Origin: Pseudopyrenochaeta lycopersici
Lineage: Eukaryota > Ascomycota > Dothideomycetes > Pleosporales > Pseudopyrenochaetaceae
Length of the DNA: 64,000 bases
Assembly: GCA_003313425.1 (NCBI GenBank)
Contig: NHZP01000024.1
Coordinates: forward strand, 248,001 to 312,000
Direction: 5' to 3'
The position numbers were made by a program, and so were the translations under genes. Positions 29,370 through 41,055 of the stretch are shown here, piece by piece; within the stretch, counting starts at the first letter, position 1, and the number at the start of each line of letters is the position of its first letter. Below the pieces are notes generated by a model. The model was not told the DNA's origin and did not search any database. It saw nothing but the letters and a program-made list of their open reading frames with translations.

Positions 29370-32300
29370 ATGGCCGACCAAGAGGCCGTTGCGAAGCGAG
29401 CCGCAGGGCTGGCGAAATTGTTCAATGGTGTCATCCATGGTCATCGCGAACTAATCAGCGCAGCTGATGGCGCCCGTTTTCTGGAGGCTTTATCTACTCA
29501 AGAGGATGTGTCGAAGTGTGTAGAGTGCTTGATCGCGGCTCCGGCTGGATTGAGCGCTGTCGCCAAGTCGTTCCGCTTCTCGGGTGACAGCGTCTTCCTG
29601 AACGGGGCAGCTACTTCCACTATTCATTATCTCTCTCATCCATCTCTCAAGCAGCTCTATGGAGGCCAGTTTTTGCATCGTATCCTAGAGCAGATTGTTT
29701 ACCCTCCTACATTTTGGACCACGTTCGTCGAAGCTCATAGCGCACGCATTCTTACGCCAGAAGGTATCCAAGCGTTCGCATGGCTGCTTCTCGAAGTCTT
29801 GTACATTCGTTCAGATGAGGTCCCAGATGTCCGAAACATTGCAGAGCGGATAAATCAGAGCGAATCTTTCATTAATTCGGATTTTCTGGGCGTACGGAAC
29901 ATAGGCCACAAGATCAAGCACCTCCTGGATAGTACATCAAGCCATGTCGCGAACGGCCCGGGTGGTCGACATGACAATGATCATGCCGATTATATCAAAA
30001 TCAAAATTCTGCCGACGCCAGATGAATTCGTATCTAACGATGTCCCCTTCTACAGACGTTCGGATGCAGTCAAGTCAATTGAACCAGAGAGACGCGGAGG
30101 AATACATCTCGATAATCAGTTCCGCCTTCTGCGTGAAGATTTTCTGGGAGAGCTGCGGAGCGACTTCCAGATTGCTATTGGTCAAAAGAAAGGACGACGC
30201 AAAGCGTTCCTCCAGAACCTGCAACTTGTTGGTGTTGACTGTGGACCTGCAACGAGACGCAAGGTCTGCTCGCTAAAGCTCCAGTGTACGGAAGATATCC
30301 CCCAATTACGCAATATCAAGGGCGTTGCTTTTCGCAAGAAGTATATCTCTGAAAACAAAAATCTGATGAAGCACCAAGCATTTGGGTGTCTCGTCAGCCA
30401 CGACAACATTCTTGGTTTTGCAAGCGTAGACCGAGATGAAGACCTGCTGGCTCGAGAACCTCCCATCGCTGTTCTTCGTGTGGCCGATATGAACTCCTTC
30501 AATAAAGTTCTTATGGCCAGCAAAAACACGCCAGATCTTAGCTTCGTACAAGTGGATACTGCCATTTTTGCATATGAACCTATTCTGAAACGCCTTCAGT
30601 CCATGACCGAGCTTCCAATGGATGAACAACTTCTCCATTTCACAACTGAATCTACCGAAGCCCTTTCCGGTATTCGGCCAAGCACTATTGTCAATGCCAT
30701 TCGCAAAGGTTGGGCAGGCGACCTTCAGGATCTCATTGGAACTAAGAGGCCTATTCAACTCGACCTTGCTCAAACAGAGTCGCTGCTTGCCGGTTTGGAA
30801 AACAAAGTTAGCCTAATTCAAGGCCCACCGGGTAAGTTAGTTGACTTTTCTTTGCTAGATGCCTCTCCTACTCTATGAGCGTATGCAAAGCTTTCTGTGA
30901 CTTTTTTCTTTGACTTTCCGTTAGGCAATTGCCCCGTTAAACTTCATGCTAAGTTTGCAGGTACTGGAAAGTCCTTTATCGGTGGTCTCATCGCCAAAAT
31001 CTTGCATGATCACACTGTCGAGACGATCCTAGTTTTGACATATACCAATCATGCACTTGATCAGTTTCTTGTCGACATACAAGATGCCGGCATACCTGCT
31101 AGCTCCATCGTGCGGCTTGGCCAAAAATTTGATTCCAGCACCCGGGCGCTTAGCATATCAGAGCAGCCTAACAATTACAAGATGAGTCCTCAAACTTATA
31201 CCATGATTCAAGAGCAAAAACTCCAGGAGGAAGCCTACCATGACGCTCTGCTTGTAAAGATGACAAAATTTACTAGTGCTAAGATCAACTATGACACTCT
31301 TCTGGAGTATCTCGAGTTCTCAGTCGATTCCGAGTATTTCGATGCTTTCGTCATCCCGGATAATGATAATGACATGAAGATTGTCGGGAAGAAGAACAAA
31401 GGTATCGACAAGTACTATCTCATAAAGAGATGGTGGAAAAATCAAAATGCAGGTGTTTTTAATGATAGTGCTATCCAACAATATCCACATGTCTGGAATG
31501 CAGAACCGCAGACACGCGCTGCGCTTCAAACTCAGTGGTTCAAAGACATTTTGGAGGAGCAGATAGGTGAGATATGTACTTTAGTCAACAAGTACAACAC
31601 TTGCCGTGCTCGAGTCGACAAGTTGTTTCGTGAGAAGCAAGCCCACATCCTGAGCCAAAAGCGCATCATTGGATGTACTACAACGGCGGCAGCCAAGTAT
31701 TCTGAAGATATTCAGAAAGCCTCTCCTGGGATAATACTAGTTGAAGAAGCAGGAGAAATTCTTGAGAGTCATATTTTAACAGCAATAGGGATGGCCACTA
31801 AGCAGCTGATACTTATTGGCGACCACAAACAGTTGCGTCCTAAAGTTAACAACTACTCCTTAACGGTCGAGAAAGGCGATGGATATGATCTAAACGTGTC
31901 TTTGTTCGAGAGACTTGTACTCGGTGGGGTCCCACACACCACACTTAACAAGCAGCACCGTATGCGTCCAGAGATATCGACACTTATCAGGTCCTTAACT
32001 TATCCCGAACTGGAGGATGCCGAGAAGACTAAAGGGAGGCCCCCGCTTCGTGGCTTTCAAGATAATGTTATTTTCGCATCACACTCCAAACCGGAGCTCA
32101 ACGCAGATCGAGTAGCTGATCGACGGGACGAGGGAGCCAAATCCAGCAAGGAAAATGCATATGAGGCTGAGATGGTCTTAAAATGTGTCCGGTACCTTGG
32201 ACAACAAGGTTATGGCACGGGAGATATCGTGGTCTTGACACCGTACTTGGGCCAGCTGTGTCTCTTGCGAGAGATTTTATCAAAGGACAACGATCCAATC

Positions 32301-35300
32301 CTCAATGATTTAGACTCTCACGAACTGATCCGGGCAGGCCTCCTGACCTCTGCAGGTGCAAACATTTCTAAAGGCAAGATTCGCATCTCCACAATTGGTA
32401 AGCAACTTTCGTTTTTCTGAACGCTTGAACGTATGATATATGATCAATGCGTTGTTCAGAAACATCCCAAGCACTCCAGTCACTGTTCTCTACAGCTCCA
32501 TCGGTGTCTTAACTTCATCAATTCATTGTAAATACAGTGACACGAACGTTGGTTGATAACTGCCAGATAACTATCAGGGTGAGGAAAGCGATATTGTTAT
32601 CGCATGCTTGACTCGAAGCAACAATAAGGGTGACATCGGCTTCATGGCTGCACCACAGCGTGTGAACGTCTTGCTGTCTCGGGCGCGGAATGCTCTCATA
32701 TTGATCGGGAATGCGAACACTTTCATGAGCAGCCGCAAAGGCAAAGAAGTTTGGATACCCTTAATGGACGAGCTGAAGAGAAACGGCCACGTCTACGACG
32801 GCTTCCCCGTGAAATGTGAGCAACATCCTGAAAAAACAGCGCTTTTGACCGAAACAGATCACTTTGATTCGGTATGTCCAGACGGAGGCTGCGCGGAGCC
32901 ATGGTAAGTTGTCCAAAAAACATGTACTTCATCACTGACGAATGCAGTGGCAAAATGCTCAATTGTGGCCTTCACCGGTGCCCTCATCGCTGCCACCAAC
33001 TGCAGGATCATTCCAAGATGAATTGCCGAGCCATTATTGTCTCTAATTGCTCTCAGAATCACAAAGTCAGCAGAAAATGCCACGATAAGGCTGGCGCAAC
33101 CTGTAAAAAATGCGCCTCTGAAGCCATTGCCCAAGAGAAGAAGCGTCAGCGAGATCATAAACTAGACCAAGAACGCCAAGCGAAGCAGCAAGTGTATGCT
33201 TCAAGACTTGCGGAAATTGAAGATGAAATTCAGCACCAAAAGCGTGTCCTGAAGGATCAGGCCGACGAAAAGGATCGCAATCAAGCTTTGGCACAAAAGA
33301 AGCAGGATCTTTTGAACCTAAAGAAAAAAGTTAATAACCCTCAAGGACAGCCACTGCCCAACTCTCCCTCCTCGACGAAGTCAAAAACAACAACATCAGG
33401 CTACGCACAATCATCATACAGGAAAGAAGATGTACCGCAAGAAGCGTCTGCTTTCTCTAATGGAAACACTACAAGCCGTCCAGACATTTCTGCTGGTGAG
33501 AATGAGGACCCAGTTAATTCCAACAAAAGTGAAGCCGAGGAGGATTGGGAATGGCAAAAACAAATTGAAGGCGCAGAGAATGAAGCACTCGACTCGCTAA
33601 TGGCCATGATAGGTTGGTAGAGTCTGAACATATTTATGCAAGTGCTGAGAATCTCTAGGTCTAGAGTCTGTCAAGCAGCAATTCCTTGCTATCAAGGCTA
33701 AAGTCGATGTCGTGGTTCGCCAACAAGTGCCACTCAAAGGAGAGCGGTTTGGGGCCGCTTTGCTCGGTAACCCTGGAACAGGTACAATCATCAAATTCGT
33801 TCATACTGCGTTGCTCATCTCCTATAGGCAAAACTACGGTTGCGCGCCTCTATGCTAAATTCCTAGTTGAGGTCGGAGCTCTGCCCGGCGACCACTCTTT
33901 TGAGAGTTCTGGATCAGCCCTCGCCAACGACGGAGTTTCTGCTTGTAAAGCTCACATCGACAAGATTCTAGAGGAGGGCGGCGGTGTTTTCTTCATAGAT
34001 GAAGCCTATCAGCTGGTTTCAGGAAATAGCCCCGGTGGCAAGGCAGTCTTGGACTATCTGCTTGCTGAAATCGAAAATTTGACCGGTAAGGTTGTTTTCG
34101 TCCTTGCTGGATATCATAAGCAGATGGAAGCGTTCTTTGCCCATAATCCTGGCATACCAAGTCGCATTCCGATCCAAATGGAGTTCCAGGACTATGAAGA
34201 TCGAGAGCTACAACAAATTTTCCGCCATTATGTTGAATCGAAGTACAAGGGAACCATGAAACTTGAAGGCGGAATGAATGGCCTCTATGTCCGTATTGTG
34301 GCTCGCCGCATAGGCCGAGGTCGTGGCCGCGATGGTTTTGGTAACGCTCGAGAGGTTCAGAACAAGATCTCGCAGATCACGGAGCGTCAGGCCAAGCGTC
34401 TTCGCAAAGAGCGACGCGCCGGAGCGATGCCAGATGACAATCTCCTTACAAAGGAGGACTTAATTGGTCCAGAACCGTCATCGGTGCTCGCGAATAACGC
34501 TGCATGGACAAAACTACAGAAACTCATCGGCTTGCCCTCAGTCAAGCAGTCCGTTCGAACCCTTCTGGATAGTCTACAGTTCAATTACCAGCGAGAATTG
34601 GAGGAAAAGCCCATTGTTCAATACTCACTCAATCGTTGCTTGATTGGCTCTCCTGGCACAGGCAAGACATCGGTAGCAAAGCTATATGGTCGGATTTTGG
34701 CTGACATTGGGCTACTTTCAAATGGGGAAGGTGAGTTTTCTTCCCTCTTTCCACAATATCTGCTAACCTAAAATCAGTCGTTGTGAAAAATCCAGCAGAC
34801 TTCGTAGGCTCAGTTTTGGGAGGATCGGAAGCTAATACGAAGGCCATTCTGGCATCGACCGTTGGCAAAGTACTCATTATTGATGAAGCCTATATGTTGG
34901 CGAGCGGTGCTACCGCCGACCCTTATAAGGCCGCAGTGATCGATACCATTGTCGCTGAAGTTCAAAGCACTCCAGGCGAAGACCGATGTGTATTGCTCCT
35001 GGGATACAAAGATCAAATGGAAGAGATGTTCCGTGACGTCAACCCGGGGCTCGCCAGACGCTTTCCATTGGAGTCTGCATTTGTATTTGAAGACTTCAAC
35101 AATGCGGAGCTCCGTCAGATTCTGGATCTCAAATTGAAGGATATCGGCTTTGAGGCAACTGATCAGGGCAAGAAGGTAGCTATGGACGTGCTTCAACGTG
35201 CGCGCAATCGTCCCAATTTCGGGAATGCCGGAGAAGTAGACATCATCCTCGATCGGGCCAAAGCGCTGCACCAGAAGCACATAAGTGCTGGCAAGGTCAA

Positions 35301-36896
35301 GCAGTTTGATACCTTTGAGGCAATCGACTTCGATCCGGAGTTTGACAGAGGTGAACGTGCTGCAACAAATTTGCCGGCTCTGTTTCAGGACGTCGTGGGT
35401 TGCGAGGATCTGATCAAGCAGTTTCAAGGCTATCAAACAACAGCTGCCAATATGAAAGCTCTGGGGATGGATCCGCGCGAACAGATTCCTTTTAATTTTC
35501 TCTTCAAAGGACCGCCCGGTAAGTAAACCAATAAGGTTTTTGTAAATGCTAGCTAAATATCATGCAAGGCACTGGAAAAACTACCACTGCGCAGAAAATG
35601 GGCAAGGTATTTTTCGATATGGGCATGCTCAGTCAGGCGAAGGTTGAAGAATGCTCTGCCACCGATATGATCGGACAGTACGTTGGTCAAACTGGACCGA
35701 AGGTACAGAAGCTACTGGAGAAAGCAATGGGAAAAGTACTCTTCATCGACGAAGCCTATCGACTCGCGGATGGAGGATTTGCCACTGAAGCCATGGATGA
35801 GCTAGTCGACTGTCTCACCAAACCAAAGTTCGTCGGCAAGCTCATCACCATCCTTGCTGGGTACGACAAGGACATCGATAGACTTATGAGCATGAACCCA
35901 GGTCTTTCTAGTCGCTTCCCGGAATCAGTCATCTTCAATCACTTGGACCCAGAGACATGCCTGAAGCTTTTGATTAAGGTTCTCACTGATCTGCAGAGAA
36001 GGAAGAAAGCACCTCTTGATCTCGTAATGCTCACAGAGCCTTCTCCAACGTTTAGGCAGCGTATCCTTGAGCTCTTTCACGATCTATCAGAGCTGGAATC
36101 TTGGGGCAATGGTCGCGACGTGAAGTCTCTTGCCAACAACATGTTTAGACAACTCATCTCCACCACTGTGCCCCCAGTCACAAATCTCATTCTTACGGAG
36201 ACCATAGTTCTAGAAAATATGGAGAAAATGCTCGGTGAGCGTTCTCGCCGTAACGCAGCCGTTGGTACGAGTCGTTTCCCTAGTCGGCAGCCCTTGCATC
36301 CAATACCGCAACCTCAACAGCAGAAACCACCAACGGTGCACGAACCGAATCTTGCCACGAAATTGGCGCCAGCCCCTCCTCACACGCCACCGGTAACAGC
36401 AGTCAAGATTGAGAAGCAAGAGGACAGCGTTGAAATTGCCAAGAAGAACTCCAGCCCCAAGGAAGAACCTGAAGACCCCATCGACTCGATCTTCAAAGCA
36501 AAACGCGACCCTGGCGTCTCGGATGCAGTATGGGAACAACTTGAGCGCGACAAACACGCCATGATCGCAAAAGAGCGTGAATATCGCCGACTACAAGAAG
36601 AGAAGCGAAAAGAGGAAGAGCGCGTGCAAGAGCTCATCCGCGCCGAAAAAGCCGCCGCTCACGACGAAGAGCGGCGAATTCGTGAGGCAGAGAGAATTGC
36701 GGCGGAATTGGAGCGGAGGCGCAGAGCTGAAGAGTTGGCTGCGATGGAGAGGGAACGCGAGAAGGAGCGGGAAAGGCAGAAGAAATTGAAGATGCTGGGG
36801 CGCTGTCCTATGGGTTACCAGTGGATCAAGCAAGGCCATGGGTACAGATGCGCTGGAGGGAGTCATTTCCTCAGCGATGCGGAGGTGGGGATGTAA
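29370..36896 (+). CDS. Giant SF1 helicase / NF-X1 finger / triple AAA+ fusion protein
   Basis: Eight exons (29370-30831, 30961-32397, 32567-32903, 32948-33612, 33659-33781, 33828-34730, 34778-35518, 35569-36896) encode 2331 residues. The N-terminal 470 residues are unassigned. The UPF1/ZNFX1-like helicase has GPPGTGKS (~485), VEEAGE (~748), GDHKQLRP, QHRMRPE, STIDNYQGEESD (~966) and LLSRARNAL. An NF-X1-type zinc finger starts with CPDGGCAEPC (~1068), then CGLHRCPHRCHQ. A coiled coil follows. Three CbbX/CfxQ/SpoVK-type AAA+ modules come next: GNPGTGKT (~1336) with FFIDEAYQL, GSPGTGKT (~1611) with IIDEAYML, and GPPGTGKT (~1887) with FIDEAYRL. Each has the NPGxxxR arginine-finger segment. A second charged coiled coil (~2208-2296) and a short Cys/His-containing end finish the protein. 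Helicase relatives (ZNFX1, S. pombe Hrr1) act with Argonaute in RNA silencing; a similar role here is inference. Key ATPase residues look intact in all four motors. Confidence 0.93.
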
Positions 36897-37179
36897 TGTT
36901 CTCTAGCGAAAGATGGGGAGGAGGCATTTTACCTCCACTCCGAAACGGAGCACGGATTGGGTTATTTTTCTATGTGCAGGTTATGATCAGTCTGACAGGA
37001 AGTAGATGTCAATCGTCAGACATCACGGTGGAGTGAGAGTCAGAGCTATCAGTTGCAACTTCCCAACATGACATGTCTATACTATCGATCACAACAAAAT
37101 GGAGGTACTAAACGGCCCCTACGCAACCAGCTACGATATCCAAATAACAAGGATATCTAAGTCCAAAAATGCGAGTCCA

Positions 37180-39149
37180 TCACAAGCCATACCCCCTCAA
37201 CCACCTCAGCTCTCTTGCCTGCAACTCCAACGCCCGCCTCATCTCGACACTGTACTCTCTCTCTCGCACTCTCTCGCTCTCACTACCGCTAACCTGCTCC
37301 TCGAGCGCATCCTCAAACAAGTCGGCCTCAAACGGCGCTTCGGCGCCAAAGCCGAGCATGCCGAGCTTGCCGTCGCCAGTCCAGAGGATGAGGTTGTCTT
37401 GGCGGAAAGAGTGAGTGGAAGGTGAGGAAGGAGAGAGCAGAGAGGGTGTGATGGTGGGGAGGAGTTTCTGGACAATGTCGCCCCAGCCGGGTTCGACGTT
37501 GGGGTGCGGGTTGACTAGGTGCCGGGAGGTGGTCTGGTCGGGAGTGTGGTGCTGGAAGTCGTTGATGTTGAGTTGTCGGACTGGAGTTGAGCCGTCTCGC
37601 TCCACCCACTTGAGATTGCCGTCGCCGTCTGAGAAGACGAGGCGAGTGCCATGCGGGGCTACGGAGAGTAATTTTGAGCTGCTCGCCGTTTGCCGGTTCT
37701 GATAGTATGCCTTGTGGTTCCGCGTTGTGCGGCTGTCACTTGAATTGATACTTCTCGTGGGCTCACTCGACAGGCCATACAGCTCCAGCGAGCCTTTGCC
37801 TTTGTACTCACCTGCTGTAATCAGTGTGTGGCCTGGGAGCGACTTTGCTTCGCGGAGCAAGGCGGGGGACGAGTATGGACGGCCCAGTCGAAGGTCATGC
37901 GGGACGAATGGGTAAGGGATGGCGGTGATGCAAGACAAACGTGCACCCGAATGGACCGTCCCTCGGAGGCGAGGAAAGAATCTCCGGTCAAAGTTGAGCA
38001 TGCTTGTGAAACGGCCGCCAACCCAAATATCCCCATTACCATCCCATTCACGGGTGGTAGGTAGATGCAATATAGAGAGCGCACCTGGTTGCGAAAGCGA
38101 GACATGCCCGTCAAAGTCACCGGTCCCTAGGCGCGAGAAAGAAGTGTCCGTAGAACCGCCAATGAGCTCACAACGCGTTGATGACGGAGCTACGGGAGGC
38201 TTCCTCGTATCATGCAGATGTATTGTCCAGTTCGTACCGACTGTAAGCGGGGTGCGATGATGCGCTTCAGAGAGCGCAGTAATGGGAAACGGATATGGTG
38301 TCCTTAACACAACCTTCAACGTATTCAAATCGACTTCATTCAGAACATTCTGCACAGCGAAGAAGCCCTTGTTCAATGTGCTGTCGATGCTTACACACTC
38401 CACCGCGCCCGTCTCCGTCATGATTGCCTGGCTCTGGGTGAGTCGGGTGTCGTAGTCCAGATCCGAGCCCTTGCGCGGCAGCAGGCCAATATCGCTCTTG
38501 GCAACAAGTCTCCCCTGTCTGTCGCTTCTTGCGCAGGCATCCCAGATGCTGATGCTTCCGTCCTCCAAAGGCGCGACCAGCTTATCGGCCATCCCATCTT
38601 GATCGAACAGGATGCCCGCACCCGTAGCCTCTCGCCTCATCTCATCGTCATCTCGCTCATCGCTGCCGACGCCCTGAAACCAGCCAATTTTTGGCTCGGC
38701 ATGCCGCTGTATGAAATCCTGGTACCAGTTGACCTTCTCTTCGGGATAACTCGGATCCCAGTTCGCAATCAGCACCTGCCTCCTCTTCTCCCTGTTCCTC
38801 GCCTGTTGTACTTCGGCGCTTGGCGCACGCGGGTCATGCACAGACGTGTCGAAGGCATTGGATATGCTATCGGCGGCGGCGATGAGCTCAGCGAGGCGGG
38901 GGTCGATCTCAGACGCGGATGCGAGGCGGCGACGGCGACGCTCGGCGGCCGAGTGGGAGAAACACAGCGACTTCCAGAGATTATTGTCGCGGGAGAGATT
39001 GAGGAAGTGGCGCGACACGTGTTGCAGGTTGACGAGTTCAGAGGGTTCGAGATCTGGGGTTGTGTTAGTGGCCGGTTGGGATGGTCTGCTATCTCCGGGT
39101 GCGTACATGAGATGATATGCAGGATGAGCTCGTCGGGGAGGTGCTTCAT
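37180..39149 (-). CDS. F-box protein with WD40-like propeller region
   Basis: This is a probable substrate receptor of an SCF ubiquitin ligase. Exons on the minus strand are 39149-39107 and 39053-37180, giving 638 residues. The first exon is only 43 bp, but splicing (GTACGC...CCAG) restores a textbook F-box: LPDELILHIISYLEPSELVN, then LQHVSRHFLNLSRDNNLWKS. The remainder has loose repeats with WD40-like pieces (EDGSISIWDA, GTNWTIHLHDTRK, LVFSDGDGNLKW, NLILWTGDGKLGML), fitting a degenerate beta-propeller that would bind the target. An Arg-rich linker (AAERRRRRLAS) follows the F-box. Starting at an internal codon would lose the N-terminal half of the F-box. The target is unknown. It converges with the helicase gene, with 283 bp between stops. 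Confidence 0.88.
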
Positions 39150-39628
39150 GGCGGTGGAAGAGCGATCAATACAGGGACAACACCAAAAAAGTGACGAGGA
39201 CGAGACATAAGACGTAGATGAAGAGCAATGGCGAATGCGACGCAGCTATCTCGACTATCTGAAGGCCACCTTAGCTCCGGGTTCGAGGGCGGAAGGGCTG
39301 ACGACATGCCGAATTTACATGACTCGTGCATTAGTGCTCAAGACAAGCCCTTCCTGTCTTCAGCCTCAGCCTTGTCCTGAGACCCGATTTCCTAAACCAA
39401 AAACTGTACTTAGCAGAATTCACTTCGCATTTGGGCATGATCCTGGACTTTTTATAACAATCTTTTTTGTACATTCAAAATGGTATCTTTGCTCGTGTCT
39501 GAAGGTCCGTCTCACCGCCTCATTATATACACATGTATCGCATGTGGAAAATCTTATGCTCGTATGAAACCATTGCTTGAGGTATCGATCAATGCCTGTA
39601 CACTCCCAAACTCCTGCAATCGCCGCGT
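39150..39628. other. Intergenic, F-box promoter and membrane-protein 3' end
   Basis: About 480 bp. The open frame 39235-39567 has no family resemblance and lies in the F-box promoter, so I do not call it. Confidence 0.5.
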
Positions 39629-41055
39629 TTACTTCTGAACCTGTTTCTCGACGTCCTCGGGCGGGGTCTTGACGGTCGGCAATTCCGCGATCTCCGCTTG
39701 TGGTGGTCGGTACGCCTGGTATTTCTGCTCGCCCTCCTTCTTCTCATTGATCACCGGTAGTACACTCGTACCATCCAGTTCGGAGGCATTCGCATGCTGA
39801 GCGGCTGGCGAGTACTGCGGTGGCATGCTTCCCCATGTCGATCGATCTGGGTTGCCATTTCCACCGCCTAGGCCGACGGTATCGGGTGCGTACGGGGTGC
39901 CATGTCCTGGCTGGAAGCCTGTTCCAGATTCTAGCTCTGCGTGGCCTTTGACTGTCGAGATGGGTCGTCCAGGGCCTACCGGGTTGCCGTCTATCTCAGC
40001 AGTGCCAGGCCTAGAGTGGCGGTATTCCTGCTTCTTTCCAAGCTTTGCAGCAGCCCCGCCTGCAAATCCAGAAGCATCATCGCCATCCATTTCGGGCGTT
40101 TCGTTGTATGGGTTCGCTTTCTGCTGGCGACGCTTACGAAGCATCCAGATAACGATACCAACCAGTGCAAGACCGAGAGGAATACCGACTGCACAACCTA
40201 CAATAAGACCAATGTTGCTGGATCCACCTCCTGATGAGTTGTTGTTATTGGCAGCAGCAGTAGGACTTGACGACGGTGTGATGACTGAGGTGACGTAGAT
40301 GGTTGCGACTCCCGCTGTACCGGAGGAAAGGCTGGTGCCGACCGAGGTGAAAGGTGTTGCTGATTCTGCTGCTACGCTTTGCGAACGTGATCCGGCAGTT
40401 GATTGCGCGTTCGACGAAGCCGGCGCTGATGTTCGCGAGGCTGAACTGCCACTTCCTGTGCCGGAAGCTAAGCCTGTGATGCTCGAGATAGTTGGCACCG
40501 TAGATGCTTGGTTTGAGCCGATAGTTGCGTATGGTCTCCCATCTTGCAGCGCAAAGAATGGTCGTGGGCTTGGAGACTCTTGACAGCACTTTACATTCGT
40601 GTCGTCTGCATTGCAACACCAATCGTTGTTGTGATTTGAGCACTGCGTTATTGACTCGCCGCCGCCAGCTTGGCCGCCTGGTTCTAATGAGCTTAGGCTA
40701 TGAGCAGGACTATTGTAGACTTACCATATGTGCACATGTTGGCAGGACACCCAGGTGAATTCCAGCCCTGATCCGTACAGCTGTAGCGTCCATAGAGGTT
40801 GTTGGCAGGATAGTAGCAGAGGCCATTGTCGAGGCATTGCCAGTTATCTGGACAACAGGCAGAGCCTTCTGCTGATGAGCAAGGCTTTTCGGTACTGGGA
40901 GCTCTGTTGCCATTAGGATAGTCTGCTATGATTAATTGTTATTCCTTGAATGAAGACTATCTTAACTCACAGCACTGGGCGTTCTGACTAGCAACCTGTG
41001 CCGCAAAGGCGATGATAGCAGCAGCGCGCACCAATGTGAGAGTATTTCTCGACAT
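39629..41055 (-). CDS. Cysteine-rich single-pass cell-surface protein
   Basis: Exons on the minus strand are 41055-40971, 40925-40725 and 40677-39629, giving 444 residues. The first exon encodes a signal peptide (SRNTLTLVRAAAIIAFAAQV). A compact Cys-rich ectodomain follows, with repeated CC pairs (CCPDNWQCLDNGLCYYP, SCTDQGWNSPGCP, NDWCCNADDTNVKCC). A long Ser/Thr-rich stalk comes next, likely O-glycosylated, then one transmembrane helix (~251-273, GLIVGCAVGIPLGLALVGIV) with a basic stop-transfer RKRRQQK. The cytoplasmic tail of about 165 residues is Pro/Gly-rich. The layout resembles wall-stress sensors or other SKG6-type fungal surface proteins. No enzyme motif is present. The ligand and role are unknown. 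Confidence 0.85.

Noticed and set aside
33613..33658. Gene boundary between the helicase and the AAA+ part
   Set aside because: The frame reaches a stop just past 33612, but a 46-bp GT-AG intron there joins MAMIG to LESVKQQ in frame, and no promoter-sized gap or good ATG precedes the first AAA+ module.
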